Origin: OMIW01 sp044235645
GTDB lineage: Bacteria > Bdellovibrionota_C > UBA2361 > OMIW01
Reading direction: 5' to 3'
DNA length: 64,000 nucleotides
Assembly (NCBI GenBank): GCA_044235645.1
Contig: JBIIHQ010000001.1
Span: 1 to 64,000, forward strand
Positions 53,769 to 62,732 of this stretch are shown here, piece after piece (positions within the stretch are counted from its first letter, which is position 1; the number at the start of each line of letters is the position of its first letter). Under the pieces are notes generated by a model. The model saw nothing but the letters and a program-made list of their open reading frames with translations. It did no database searches and was not told the origin of the DNA. A program made the position numbers and the translations under genes.

Positions 53769-55220
53769 CTACGGCAGTTGGTCCGGTTGTTTCGCATCTG
53801 AAATCAGATGTTCTCGAGCACTGGCAGGCGGGCAACCAAGTTGCAGACGCAAACAGCTCTCAATTGTATCATCAAGAAAGACAAAACCGCGATCTGAGAG
53901 GCGGGAAGAGACAACTTTCGTAGTGGCGAGCATCAGCTCATTTGCGGCCTCTCCGAGAGTCGCCCGTAATAGGGCAGCGGGGAGGCGAAAGAGGGTAGGT
54001 CTATGCAGAAGCGAACCAAGCGTTTTGGTAAATTCACGATTTGTTACCGATGATGGGCTGACCGCGTTATACGCTCCTGAGTATAAGGGATCGGTGAGAG
54101 CTGACTCGATTAACCTGACTCCATCCTCTATAGAGATCCAGTTCATCCTCTGTTCGCCGCTACCAAGCGGGCCGCCGAGGCCCCCCTTGAACGGAGGCAG
54201 AACCGTCGAGAGAAGACCTCCACGAGCTGAGAGGATAACCCCGAATCGAAGGAAAACAACTCGGGTCCCCAGCGCGGCAAAATCCGAGGCAGCTGCCTCC
54301 CACTCTTGAACGACATCCGCGAGAAAGCCGTCTCCTCGCTCACTCTCCTCGTTCACGATATCGCTTCGGTTTGCTCCATAAAGGCCGATGGCCGATGCCA
54401 TGATAACGGTCGATGGTGGATTTTTCATTCGCCGAATAGCCTCGACGAGCCGAGCTGTTCCACCAACGCGACTTGAGCGAATACGATCTTTGCGATCCTT
54501 CGTCCAAGGGAGCTGTGCAATACTTTCTCCCGCAAGATGGACAAGAGCATCGATCCCCTCAAGGGACTTCGTATCCAGCTCACCCGTTGACGGATTCCAG
54601 CGTGCCTGCGAAAACTGACCGTCGGGCGCAGATATCGACGCTCGAACGATCGGAACAAGCCGATGTCCGCGCATCGAGAGAAAAGGCATCAGAGAGCTAC
54701 CCACAAGACCAGAGGAGCCAGTTATCCCGACAGTCAGCGGTCGTGAAGGGAGTGGGTGTTCGATATCTCTGGCGAGAATCTGATGACGGTACCAAAAGGT
54801 GCGAAGAAGCTCAGATTCCGCAGCCGAAATCACTGGGTCGAGGCGAGGGAGGAACGAGGGGAGGGCATACGAGATGATGTCATCGAGCACTGAGGAGTTC
54901 GGTGCTGTGGATGAAAATCGGTGGGTATGTAGCCAAGAGCGGAAGGGTCCTGCGACCTGCCGATCCTGAAACTGGACCCCCCTCTGATATCCCTCGTGCA
55001 CAACCCGAAGGGGAACCGAGACGGGACCTACGACCGGTATCCTTAGCGAGACGGTCGAGCCGTTGTGGATACTCCGCGACGAGTGAACTACGGTAAATGG
55101 TGCCCACGGCGTGTTCAATCGTTCAAGCGCGGCTGGTCGCTCATGCCACCCAAAGAGATCCTCGACAGGAACAGGAAAGGAAGACCGATAGTGAAACGAA
55201 AGGGGGGTGGAACGGGACAT
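53769..55220 (-). CDS. TIGR01777 NAD(P)-dependent epimerase with N-terminal SRPBCC domain
   Basis: A 483-residue two-domain protein. Residues 1-140 resemble the SRPBCC/START-like ligand-binding domain (YRSSFPVPVEDLFGWHERP, HEGYQRGVQFQDRQVAGPF). Residues about 155-460 are a short-chain-dehydrogenase-like epimerase of family TIGR01777, with GITGSSGLVGSSL at the nucleotide site and DALVHLAGESI, SRVGGTARLVEAI and SAIGLYG blocks. The substrate of the family is not established. I chose ATG 55220 because GAAGGAGC stands in front and the longer start at 55274 adds unrelated residues. It lies 37 bases downstream of the uvrA start, on the same strand and upstream of it in transcription. Confidence 0.9.
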   Translation of the reverse strand: MSRSTPLSFHYRSSFPVPVEDLFGWHERPAALERLNTPWAPFTVVHSSRSIHNGSTVSLRIPVVGPVSVPLRVVHEGYQRGVQFQDRQVAGPFRSWLHTHRFSSTAPNSSVLDDIISYALPSFLPRLDPVISAAESELLRTFWYRHQILARDIEHPLPSRPLTVGITGSSGLVGSSLMPFLSMRGHRLVPIVRASISAPDGQFSQARWNPSTGELDTKSLEGIDALVHLAGESIAQLPWTKDRKDRIRSSRVGGTARLVEAIRRMKNPPSTVIMASAIGLYGANRSDIVNEESERGDGFLADVVQEWEAAASDFAALGTRVVFLRFGVILSARGGLLSTVLPPFKGGLGGPLGSGEQRMNWISIEDGVRLIESALTDPLYSGAYNAVSPSSVTNREFTKTLGSLLHRPTLFRLPAALLRATLGEAANELMLATTKVVSSRLSDRGFVFLDDTIESCLRLQLGCPPASAREHLISDAKQPDQLP

Positions 55221-55383
55221 GCGATAGCTCCTTCGGTCGGGGGGCTGAGGTGCGGTCCAGGCCTTCAGCGTCACTCAGGGGGTGCGAGGGCCTCCGGCCC
55301 GCATCGAATCAGTTCCGGCGACCGGAGAGGCATCAGTCTACCCCGCACATGCTGCCTCGCCACCTCAAATATCTAGCAACACC

Positions 55384-55824
55384 CTACAAACCCAGCACCT
55401 CTCGCGCAACCTCACTCGCCATCTTCCCTTCATAACAGCCTGCGTGTCGCTCCTTGAGGAGCTTCATCAATTCCCCGAGATTCTTGGAGCTAAGTCCGGC
55501 CGATAGCTCAGTCAGAATCGCGACGATCTCGGGGCGTGAGAGCTGTTTTGGGAGGAATTCCTCGATGATCGCGAGCTCTCGCTCAAGAGAGCTAACCGTC
55601 TCCCCCCTCCCTGCCTTTTCAGCAAATTCAATTTCCTCTCGCCGTTTTTTCGCTTCCCGCTGCACTACTCCCACCGACTCCTCAGCTGAGAGCTCCTCTA
55701 CCGACTTCTCCATCTCCAAGTATTGAATCGCGCTGAGCAGAGAGCGAACCGTCTCAGTGCGAACCCCATCACGTTTTTTCATCGAGTCTTTAAGGGCATC
55801 ACGGAGAGTAAGTTTAAGCGCCAT
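55384..55824 (-). CDS. yqeY: GatB/YqeY domain protein
   Basis: A 146-residue helical protein of the YqeY family, related to the C-terminal tail domain of the GatB subunit of tRNA amidotransferase. Recognisable parts are LRDALKDSMKKRD, VVQREAKKRREEIEFAEKAGR, ELAIIEEFLPKQLS and GKMASEVAREVL. The free-standing proteins have been proposed to act in tRNA-dependent amidation or tRNA binding, without a firm function. It precedes the TIGR01777 gene on the minus strand by about 160 bases. Confidence 0.93.
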   Translation of the reverse strand: MALKLTLRDALKDSMKKRDGVRTETVRSLLSAIQYLEMEKSVEELSAEESVGVVQREAKKRREEIEFAEKAGRGETVSSLERELAIIEEFLPKQLSRPEIVAILTELSAGLSSKNLGELMKLLKERHAGCYEGKMASEVAREVLGL

Positions 55825-55896
55825 AGTTGAGAGGCTCCAGAGTGAAGGGACATTTTATCGACCCGAGTTTAGCATGGGGATGGGGGGGAGATGAAG

Positions 55897-55941
55897 GGTT
55901 GGCTTTTTGACAAAAATGAGCCCACATCGCCAACCTTTTTT
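55897..55941 (+). terminator. Hairpin with TTTTTT between nagB-like and yqeY genes
   Basis: GGTTGGC at 55897-55903 pairs with GCCAACC at 55929-55935 around a 25-base loop, followed on the plus strand by TTTTTT. Both flanking genes are on the minus strand, where the T run would precede the stem. It may stop antisense plus-strand transcription, or the minus-strand hairpin may mark the end of the nagB-like mRNA. Confidence 0.4.
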
Positions 55942-55960
55942 GTCGATACCGAAGAGGTTG

Positions 55961-56962
55961 TCACGTCGTCACCTTTCCAAGCACCCCACCTAACAATTCC
56001 CCTGCTGCTGCTCTATCGACGACAAATGTAACATGAGGTAATAAGCGCAGGTACGATGCAGGGCAACCGGGAGCAACCATTCCAAAGAGACCATCTCTCA
56101 CCGCATCTGCTTTCTCCTCTCCTGTTGCGATAAGGAGAAGTTCGGTTCCTTTGTACGCCAAGGCGGAGAGTGTTTCCATTCCCATCGTTATCGCCTGCCG
56201 AGGAACGGCATCCAGGTCACCTGTGAAAAAACGGGCATTTGCCCGGCGGGTTGTTGGTGAGAGATCACTTATATGGGTCCGCTGGTGGAGATCGCTCCAC
56301 GGCATCGAAAATCCAATGTGACCGTCGTGTCCCAAGCCGAGGAGCTGAAGTTTGAGGGGAAGGCTGTTCACAAGCGTCTCATACCGAAGACACTCCTCGC
56401 CAAGCTGTTCGAGGCTCTTTACTCGTCCAGCTTGGTTATCCCAGGTCTGAGGTAGATGCATATTCTCGCCGGAAAACCCAAACCTCTCCAACGGTTGAAG
56501 TCGGGATTTCATCTCCCGGTGATAACTTTGCGGGGAATCGGGGGGGAGTCCGACATACTCATCGAGCCCAACGGTGAAAAGCTCTCGAAGATCGAGTGCC
56601 GTATCTGAAGCAATTTGGGCATGGACTCTTTCCCAGATCGGCGCCATCGTGCCCCCCGTCGCCGTTCCAAGGCCTCGTCTGCCCGCTCCTCGCAGAACTT
56701 CAACAATTTGGGTGGCGGCGATATCAGCGGCAATTCCCGCACTGGGGGCGATAACCACGGTGACCCCGGGAATGTGCAACCGCGAACTGGCAGCCGCACC
56801 CGAGGCATCGAACTCCTGCCCGACACGACCAATGGTCAATCGAGCAATACCATCACCCATTCCGGTTCGATCAACGAACGGCTCACCGTCTTTCATGGGA
56901 GCCTTTGGGAGGGAAATTGGATGATCAAGTGGGTGTTGCGCCGAAGGATTATCGTTCAACAT
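55961..56962 (-). CDS. NagB/6-phosphogluconolactonase-family protein, glucosamine-6-phosphate deaminase-like
   Basis: A 333-residue member of the family that includes NagB, which turns glucosamine-6-phosphate into fructose-6-phosphate and ammonia. Present are the phosphate-binding TGGTM, VGLDEYVGL (Asp134, matching the E. coli proton-transfer Asp72), GLGHDGHIGF with Asp213 and His215 (E. coli Asp141 and His143) and RANARFF. The third member of the E. coli triad, Glu148, aligns with Met220 (FSMP versus FNEP), so activity may be altered. The first 65 residues are an extension without match. I chose the ATG at 56962, with GGAG just ahead; the frame is open to 57145 and a start at 56896 is also possible. 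Confidence 0.82.
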   Translation of the reverse strand: MLNDNPSAQHPLDHPISLPKAPMKDGEPFVDRTGMGDGIARLTIGRVGQEFDASGAAASSRLHIPGVTVVIAPSAGIAADIAATQIVEVLRGAGRRGLGTATGGTMAPIWERVHAQIASDTALDLRELFTVGLDEYVGLPPDSPQSYHREMKSRLQPLERFGFSGENMHLPQTWDNQAGRVKSLEQLGEECLRYETLVNSLPLKLQLLGLGHDGHIGFSMPWSDLHQRTHISDLSPTTRRANARFFTGDLDAVPRQAITMGMETLSALAYKGTELLLIATGEEKADAVRDGLFGMVAPGCPASYLRLLPHVTFVVDRAAAGELLGGVLGKVTT

Positions 56963-57532
56963 ACAGCTCCGCAAGGAAAATTGAGACCGAAAATGAGGCC
57001 AAGATTGAGCAGCAGCCACCAGCGAGCGTACTGGGAAGAGAGGGGGTTCGCAACGATACTTCATCCCACTTATGAGCGCTTTGCATCGAAGACATGAAGG
57101 TCCGAGGCTCGCATGGTATTGTCGAGACCGATTAAAATCAGCCAATAATTCGCATTTCGGCCCTTCGTTCGTATCGTTGAGGGTATGCTGTGAGTCGGGA
57201 TCGACGCATTTCCTCGAACAGCCCTGAAGGGCTATTGGGATGCTCCGTCGAAATCACGAACTGCCTGGATGAAAACTCTTAAAACTTCGCCGGCCCAAGT
57301 AGGTCAATCAGATCGCGTCCTCCCCTGAAAAAAAGCCACTCAATAGGGAGGATTGCTTTAATAAGGTGAGGGGGCATGGTTCCGATTGTGAGGATAAAAA
57401 TTATTTAAGAGGACCGAATTTGGAGGTTTTTCCATAATTGAGTACCTCTGACCCCTCGCCCCCCTCCATCGTCCCCCGCGACCGCCGTGACGAACTCGTA
57501 TAGACTCTCTCAGTCTCTCGTGAAGGTCGGCT
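56963..57532. other. Divergent intergenic region before recQ, 570 bases
   Basis: It separates the nagB-like gene (minus) from recQ (plus); up to 183 bases at its left may belong to the former if the longer start is used. It holds a small hairpin (AGCCC-TGAA-GGGCT at 57220-57233). I see no gene, repeat or convincing promoter. Confidence 0.45.
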
Positions 57533-59368
57533 ATGAACCAACTCCAACACCTCCTCAAAAAACATTTTGGGTTTGACACCTTTCGTCCTCTTCAGCAGGA
57601 AATTATCGCGAGCTGTCTCGCGGGGCGGGATGTCGTTGCCCTGCTTCCGACCGGAGGGGGAAAGTCGCTCTGCTATCAGCTCCCCGCCCTCGTTCGTGAG
57701 GGTTTAACGGTGGTCGTTTCTCCGTTGATAGCGTTAATGAAAGATCAGGTCGATGGTTTGCGTGAGATGAATATCCCCGCGACGTACATCAATTCAAGTT
57801 TGGATAGCGGAGAGTTTCTTGATCGATTCTCGGGGCTGAATAGTGGTGATTTCAAGATCCTCTATCTTTCTCCTGAGCGTCTTCTCCAAGAGAGTATGCT
57901 TAATCAGCTATCGCTCTGGAATATCTCAGCGATCGCGATAGATGAGGCGCATTGTATCTCTGAATGGGGGCACGATTTTCGCCCTGAATATTCACAACTT
58001 GCCAAGCTTCGAGAGTTTTTTCCGGAAGTGCCATTGATCGCGCTGACCGCGACGGCGACGGAACGGGTGTGTGACGATATCATTTCGCTTCTTCATCTCC
58101 GCGAGCCGGCCCGATTCGTCGCCAGTTTTAATCGACCGAACCTTTCGTACCGGATAATTGCGCGACGTGATCCGTTGAAGCAGATTGCTGAGTTCCTTGA
58201 GGAGCGGGCTGACGAGAGTGGAATTATTTATTGCCTCAGCAGAGCGAAAACCGAAGAGTTAGCGAAATCGCTCTCCGAGAAGGGATATTCGGCACTCCCG
58301 TACCATGCTGGTCTAAGCACCGAAGATCGAGCGGTGCATCAGGAGAGGTTCCTCCGTGATCAGGTACAGATCATGGTGGCAACGGTAGCGTTTGGTATGG
58401 GGGTGAATAAGCCGAACGTCCGTTTCGTTATTCATCACGACCTGCCCAAAAATATCGAGAGTTATTATCAGGAGACAGGTCGGGCGGGGCGCGATGGATT
58501 GCCCGGGGAATGTGTGCTTCTCTATAGCCCGTCGGACACCGCAAAGCTGTACCGTTTTGCAGAACAGGCGAGCGAGCAACGGGAGCAAGAGGTCGCTCGT
58601 CGTCAGATATCGCAGATGGTGCGCTTCGTGGAGGGAGCTGAGTGTCGTCGAGTTGCGGTGCTTAGATATTTCGGTGAGGAGTATCGAGGGGACGATGGAT
58701 TGCCACTTTCATCGTGTGGTGCGTGCGATAATTGCCTCACCCCTCGGGAGCAATTTGATGGATCGACCGAGGCTTTGAAGATTCTCTCGTGTATTGCGCG
58801 GGTGAGGCAGCACAGTGGGTTTGGGGTTGGGGTCCACCATATTGCTGAAGTCCTCGCGGGCGCCGATACGGAGAAGATCCGCCGATGGGAGCACCAGAAG
58901 TTGTCGACGTATGGGATCGGAAATAACAGAACCCGTCAGGAGTGGATCTCGTTTACCCAGGAGCTCGTTAGTCAGGGATTGGTGCGTATCAACGCGGAGC
59001 GATTCAATACGGTCGAAATAACTGAGGCTGGCAAATGGGCGATGAAGTCGCGCACTCCGGTAACCCTCACAAAACCGCTGACGACCACCAGACTTGAGCG
59101 TGATAAGCGACGAGAGCTTCGAGAAAGGACCGGGGAGAAATCGTTCGATAATGAGCTTTTTGAGAGGCTCCGAAGGCTGCGCCGTGCTATCGCCGATGCT
59201 AAGGGGATGCCCGCGTTCATGGTGTTCTCCGATGCCACTCTTCAGGATATGGCGGCAAAAAAGCCTCAGACTCTTGAAGAGATGCTGACGGTTTCGGGAG
59301 TCGGTGAGCGAAAGCTCGAGCAGTACGGCGAACTTTTTTGGGAGGAAGTCGTGCGAATAGCAGTTTGA
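57533..59368 (+). CDS. recQ: ATP-dependent DNA helicase RecQ
   Basis: A 611-residue 3'-5' helicase acting in recombination and stalled-fork repair. It has the superfamily 2 motifs LLPTGGGKSLCYQLPAL, IDEAHCISEWGHDFRP, LTATAT, HAGLSTEDR and QETGRAGRDG, the zinc-binding RQC module with CGACDNCL, the winged helix, and a C-terminal HRDC domain (DNELFERLRRLRRAIAD to VSGVGERKLEQYGE). This complete architecture matches E. coli RecQ. AAGG lies six bases before the ATG. Confidence 0.96.
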   Translation: MNQLQHLLKKHFGFDTFRPLQQEIIASCLAGRDVVALLPTGGGKSLCYQLPALVREGLTVVVSPLIALMKDQVDGLREMNIPATYINSSLDSGEFLDRFSGLNSGDFKILYLSPERLLQESMLNQLSLWNISAIAIDEAHCISEWGHDFRPEYSQLAKLREFFPEVPLIALTATATERVCDDIISLLHLREPARFVASFNRPNLSYRIIARRDPLKQIAEFLEERADESGIIYCLSRAKTEELAKSLSEKGYSALPYHAGLSTEDRAVHQERFLRDQVQIMVATVAFGMGVNKPNVRFVIHHDLPKNIESYYQETGRAGRDGLPGECVLLYSPSDTAKLYRFAEQASEQREQEVARRQISQMVRFVEGAECRRVAVLRYFGEEYRGDDGLPLSSCGACDNCLTPREQFDGSTEALKILSCIARVRQHSGFGVGVHHIAEVLAGADTEKIRRWEHQKLSTYGIGNNRTRQEWISFTQELVSQGLVRINAERFNTVEITEAGKWAMKSRTPVTLTKPLTTTRLERDKRRELRERTGEKSFDNELFERLRRLRRAIADAKGMPAFMVFSDATLQDMAAKKPQTLEEMLTVSGVGERKLEQYGELFWEEVVRIAV

Positions 59369-59446
59369 AAAGAGGGGAGGATTTATTGCTCGGACGGTTG
59401 AAAGTTGGTATATTTATGGTGTTTTATCCACCTCAGAAGTATCGAG

Positions 59447-60445
59447 ATGGTAGAGAATTTTCTTCACAAACCTTTTCAATCCGAACTAGCTCGAGACTCT
59501 TCTTGTACCTCTCAGGGGCTTGTCCCTTCATTCTCTGTGAAAGCCCCATCGAAAATATCTCTTTTTACTGCCGACTGGGATCAGTATGAACTGCTCGATT
59601 CAGGGGGAGGGCGGCGTCTAGAGCGCATCGGAGAGGTGATTGTTGATAGGCCTGAGCCAAAGGCGTGGTGGGATCGCTCTGCCTCAGAGGAGGTGTGGAA
59701 GAGCGCAGTTGCAACCTTTGACGTTGATAGTGGGTGGCGTTCCCCGGCAAGAGTCGGAAAATCGGCTCAGGGCTACCGATGGGAGCTTTCTTACGGTCCG
59801 GCGAGATTTTTTGCCCGTTTGTCGAGCAACAAACATCTCGGTGTATTTCCTGAACAGGCGGCCATGTGGGGGTGGATCAGGGATAGGTTGAGTCAGGGAG
59901 GGATGGCTCAGCCTCGAGTGCTCAATCTATTCGGGTATACCGGTATTGCCTCTCTGGTTGCAGCGCACGCAGGAGGGCTGGTGACCCACCTCGATGGGTC
60001 AAAGCCGGCGGTCTCCCAAGGGCGTGAAAATATCGACGAGCTTGACCAAGAGCATCTTTCCATTCGGTGGATCGTTGATGATGTTCGGGCGTTTGTAGCT
60101 CGGGAGCTGCGGCGGGGAAATCGCTATGAAGGTATCATTCTCGATCCCCCGTCGTTTGGGAGGGGGCCACGACAGGAGGTGTGGAAATCGAGCGAGCAGC
60201 TGCCCGCACTGCTCAAGGAGTGTGCAAAGCTGCTCTCAGAAAAGGCGCTTTTTATGGTCGCGACGGTTTATTCAATCGAGGCATCTGCGACGATGGTCGG
60301 CAATCTCTTGCTTGATGCAGTCGGCGACAAAGGGGGAGCGATAGAGGCGGGGGAGATCGCGATGATCCCGACCTATGGGGGAAAGCCCCTTTCGGTATCC
60401 CTTGTGGGGCGATGGTCGGCGGGTAACGGGTGGGAGGATAGGTAA
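59447..60445 (+). CDS. RlmI-like SAM-dependent rRNA methyltransferase
   Basis: A 332-residue class I methyltransferase. The SAM-binding segment is RVLNLFGYTGIASLVAAHAGG, with DGSKPAVSQGREN, and the catalytic-type motif is IILDPPSFGRGPR, as in RlmI/RlmK-like enzymes that make m5C or related marks on 23S rRNA. It lacks an N-terminal PUA domain, so the exact rRNA target is open. ATG 59447 is the most plausible start, although its ribosome-binding site is weak; the frame extends further upstream with a TTG. It ends one base before the ATG of the SCO gene, so the two are translationally coupled. Confidence 0.85.
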   Translation: MVENFLHKPFQSELARDSSCTSQGLVPSFSVKAPSKISLFTADWDQYELLDSGGGRRLERIGEVIVDRPEPKAWWDRSASEEVWKSAVATFDVDSGWRSPARVGKSAQGYRWELSYGPARFFARLSSNKHLGVFPEQAAMWGWIRDRLSQGGMAQPRVLNLFGYTGIASLVAAHAGGLVTHLDGSKPAVSQGRENIDELDQEHLSIRWIVDDVRAFVARELRRGNRYEGIILDPPSFGRGPRQEVWKSSEQLPALLKECAKLLSEKALFMVATVYSIEASATMVGNLLLDAVGDKGGAIEAGEIAMIPTYGGKPLSVSLVGRWSAGNGWEDR

Positions 60446-60446
60446 T

Positions 60447-61313
60447 ATGACCGCTAAGAGCGCAGGGATGGGCCTCGATGGAGGTCCGCGGTCCATAATC
60501 GCGGTTCTTTTCTTATGGCTCCTCTTCGTTCTGAGTATTGGCTGGCCCATTGCCTCAGACGCGCTTGAGGACCCGAAGACCGGACTTCAAGACATTGGAA
60601 TTGAGTCGAAGTTGGGTCAGCAGGTCGATCTTGATAGGCCCTTTTTTGATGAGCGCGGAAATCAAACAACGCTTCGAGAGTTCGTGCGGGGGGATGTTCC
60701 CCTTATTATTACGCCGGTTTACTACCGATGTCCCCGGATCTGCGGGCTTCTTTTTGAGGGGGTGTCTCGTTTACTGGGCGAGCTCGAGCTCGAGCCTGGC
60801 TCCCAGTATCGGGTGGTATCAGTAAGCTTTAATCCGGCCGAAAATGCAGAGGTAGCCGCAAAGAAAGCCGTCCAATATAGGGATAAAATGGAGAGAAAGG
60901 GCATCTCTCCCGAGAGCTGGGCTTTCCTCACGGGACCTGAGAGTTCCAGCTTTCCTCTGATGAAGGAGCTCGGCTTCAAGTTTGCTCCTGATGCTGATGA
61001 ATTTGCCCACAGTCCTGTGATTGTGATACTTACCCCGGACGGAGAAGTGTCTCAGTACTACACCGACATTCAGTTTTCTCCTTGGGATGTGCGCCTTTCG
61101 CTCGTTGAGGCTTCGAAGGGCCGCATCGGCTCGCCGGTCGATCACATCCTTCTCTTTTGTTTCCGTTTCGACCCGACAAAAGGTCGGTACTCTTGGGCTG
61201 CATTTAACTTTTTGCGGTTCGGGACTATCCTCTGTGTGTTACTCTGCGGGCTGTTCGTTGTGCGCCAGGTGCGGCGAGGGCGGAAGGGGGAGGCGCGCGA
61301 AGGAGGGGCGTAG
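60447..61313 (+). CDS. SCO1/SenC-family copper chaperone for cytochrome oxidase
   Basis: A 288-residue membrane-bound thioredoxin-fold protein that delivers copper to, or reduces, the CuA centre of cytochrome c oxidase subunit II. It has a hydrophobic N-terminal helix (residues about 16-35), the copper-binding CPRIC (Cys95 and Cys99) and a later His in FAHSPVIVILTP, and a second hydrophobic helix near the C-terminus (LRFGTILCVLLCGLFVV). GGGAGG and GGT precede the ATG. It directly precedes coxB and ctaD, which fits an oxidase assembly role. Confidence 0.93.
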   Translation: MTAKSAGMGLDGGPRSIIAVLFLWLLFVLSIGWPIASDALEDPKTGLQDIGIESKLGQQVDLDRPFFDERGNQTTLREFVRGDVPLIITPVYYRCPRICGLLFEGVSRLLGELELEPGSQYRVVSVSFNPAENAEVAAKKAVQYRDKMERKGISPESWAFLTGPESSSFPLMKELGFKFAPDADEFAHSPVIVILTPDGEVSQYYTDIQFSPWDVRLSLVEASKGRIGSPVDHILLFCFRFDPTKGRYSWAAFNFLRFGTILCVLLCGLFVVRQVRRGRKGEAREGGA

Positions 61314-61376
61314 TTGAGAGGTAGGGGTGAGAGCATCGAGATGGCTGCCTTTTCCCGGACGGTTCTTCTTTTAGCT

Positions 61377-61405
61377 TTTTTAGTCAACGAGTTTTTAGTC
61401 AACGA
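61377..61405 (+). repeat. 15-base tandem repeat upstream of coxB
   Basis: TTTTTAGTCAACGA occurs at 61377-61390 and again at 61392-61405, separated by one G. The repeat ends 13 bases before the coxB ATG. It could be a binding site or simply a replication slip. Confidence 0.5.
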
Positions 61406-61418
61406 AGAAGATTGAAGC

Positions 61419-62693
61419 ATGTTTCGTTATCTTCCCGAGCAGGCATCCGATTTTGCTCATTCAGTTGATAGTATCAACAACCTCATCACCGATATCAGCG
61501 TTTTTTTCACCGTCCTTATCGTCGGTGCGATGATCTATTTCGGTATTCGATATCGACGGCGAGGAGGGGTGGACCACGCGACTCCTCGAATTGAGGGGAG
61601 CCATTTTCTCGAGGTGGTGTGGACGGTAGTGCCGACTATCATTTGCATCGTCGTCGCGGTCTATGGCGTCTATGGATTTCGCGTCATGCGGGAGGTTCCT
61701 GCTGGTGCTATCGAAATAAATGTCACGGGGCGGCAATGGGCATGGAACTTCACCTATCCTTCAGGTAAGAAAACGGTCGATGAGTTCGTCGTTCCTGTCG
61801 GAAAGCCGATAAAGCTGATTATAACGTCAGAAGACGTCCTTCACAGCTTCTTTGTTCCCGCGATGCGAACGAAAGTTGATGCGGTTCCTGGACAATACAC
61901 CTATCAGTGGTTTCGACCAATAAAGACGGGTGATTTTCAGGTCTTCTGCACAGAGTATTGTGGCACCAAGCATTCAGCGATGTTAGCGAAGCTACGGGTC
62001 GTTAGTGAAGCGGAGTTTGCTCGGTGGGAAGCCGACAAGGGCCGAGCACTTTCTCCCGCGGAGCAGGGGGAGGCTCTTGTCAAATTGAACGCGTGTGGTT
62101 CCTGTCACAGCGTCGATGGGTCGGCGGTAGTAGGGCCGACATTCTTGAAGCTATACGGAAGAAAGGGAGAGTTTTCAGATGGCCAGCAGTACACGGCCGA
62201 TGAGAACTACATCAAGGAATCGATACTGTATCCCCAGGCGCATGTGGTGAAGGGATACCCCAACCCCTCGCCGATGCCTGCCTTTGAGGGAAAACTCTCT
62301 GACGAGGATATCACCAACATCATCCAGTACATAAAGTCCCTCAGCGAGGCTCCCAAGGTGGTTGTCGCCAAGAAGCAGGAGGACCTCAGCACGATGGCCC
62401 CGGCTGACCGAGGGAAGAAGTACTATCAGGAAAAGCTTTGCATCGGATGTCACAGCCTCGATGGCTCGCGAGTTGTCGGCCCATCGTTCAAAGGGTTGTA
62501 CGGCAAAGCAGGGAAGTTCACCGATGGTGGGACGTATGTTGCGGATGATGCCTACATCACGGAATCGATCCTCAAGCCAAACGCCCATGTCGTTGAAGGG
62601 TATCCAGCCCCCTCACCGATGCCGGCGTACGAGGGCCAGCTCTCCGAGGAGCAGGTGAAGGATATTATCGAGTTCATGAAAACGTTGAAGTAA
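61419..62693 (+). CDS. coxB: Cytochrome c oxidase subunit II with two fused cytochrome c domains
   Basis: A 424-residue subunit II. Two N-terminal transmembrane helices anchor a CuA cupredoxin domain with His (VLHSFF), the Cys pair CTEYC and HSAM as copper ligands. Two c-type heme domains follow: CGSCH at 226-230 and CIGCH at 341-345, each ending in PSPMPA, where Met is the second heme ligand. The two heme modules (about 220-320 and 335-424) are strikingly alike and arose by duplication. Typical caa3 subunit II has one heme. The protein passes electrons from a cytochrome c pool to the CuA site and on to subunit I, whose gene follows. It is translated from an ATG with a modest GAAG. Confidence 0.95.
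   Translation: MFRYLPEQASDFAHSVDSINNLITDISVFFTVLIVGAMIYFGIRYRRRGGVDHATPRIEGSHFLEVVWTVVPTIICIVVAVYGVYGFRVMREVPAGAIEINVTGRQWAWNFTYPSGKKTVDEFVVPVGKPIKLIITSEDVLHSFFVPAMRTKVDAVPGQYTYQWFRPIKTGDFQVFCTEYCGTKHSAMLAKLRVVSEAEFARWEADKGRALSPAEQGEALVKLNACGSCHSVDGSAVVGPTFLKLYGRKGEFSDGQQYTADENYIKESILYPQAHVVKGYPNPSPMPAFEGKLSDEDITNIIQYIKSLSEAPKVVVAKKQEDLSTMAPADRGKKYYQEKLCIGCHSLDGSRVVGPSFKGLYGKAGKFTDGGTYVADDAYITESILKPNAHVVEGYPAPSPMPAYEGQLSEEQVKDIIEFMKTLK
62094..62692 (+). repeat. Duplicated cytochrome c module within coxB
   Basis: The heme module beginning near 62070 and the one beginning near 62415 share most positions in protein sequence, for example SVDGSAVVGPTF with SLDGSRVVGPSF, and ESILYPQAHVVKGYP with ESILKPNAHVVEGYP. 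This is an internal duplication of about 345 bases. Confidence 0.8.
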
Positions 62694-62732
62694 GACCGAT
62701 ATGAATCGGGCAGTTTACGGAGATGACAGACG

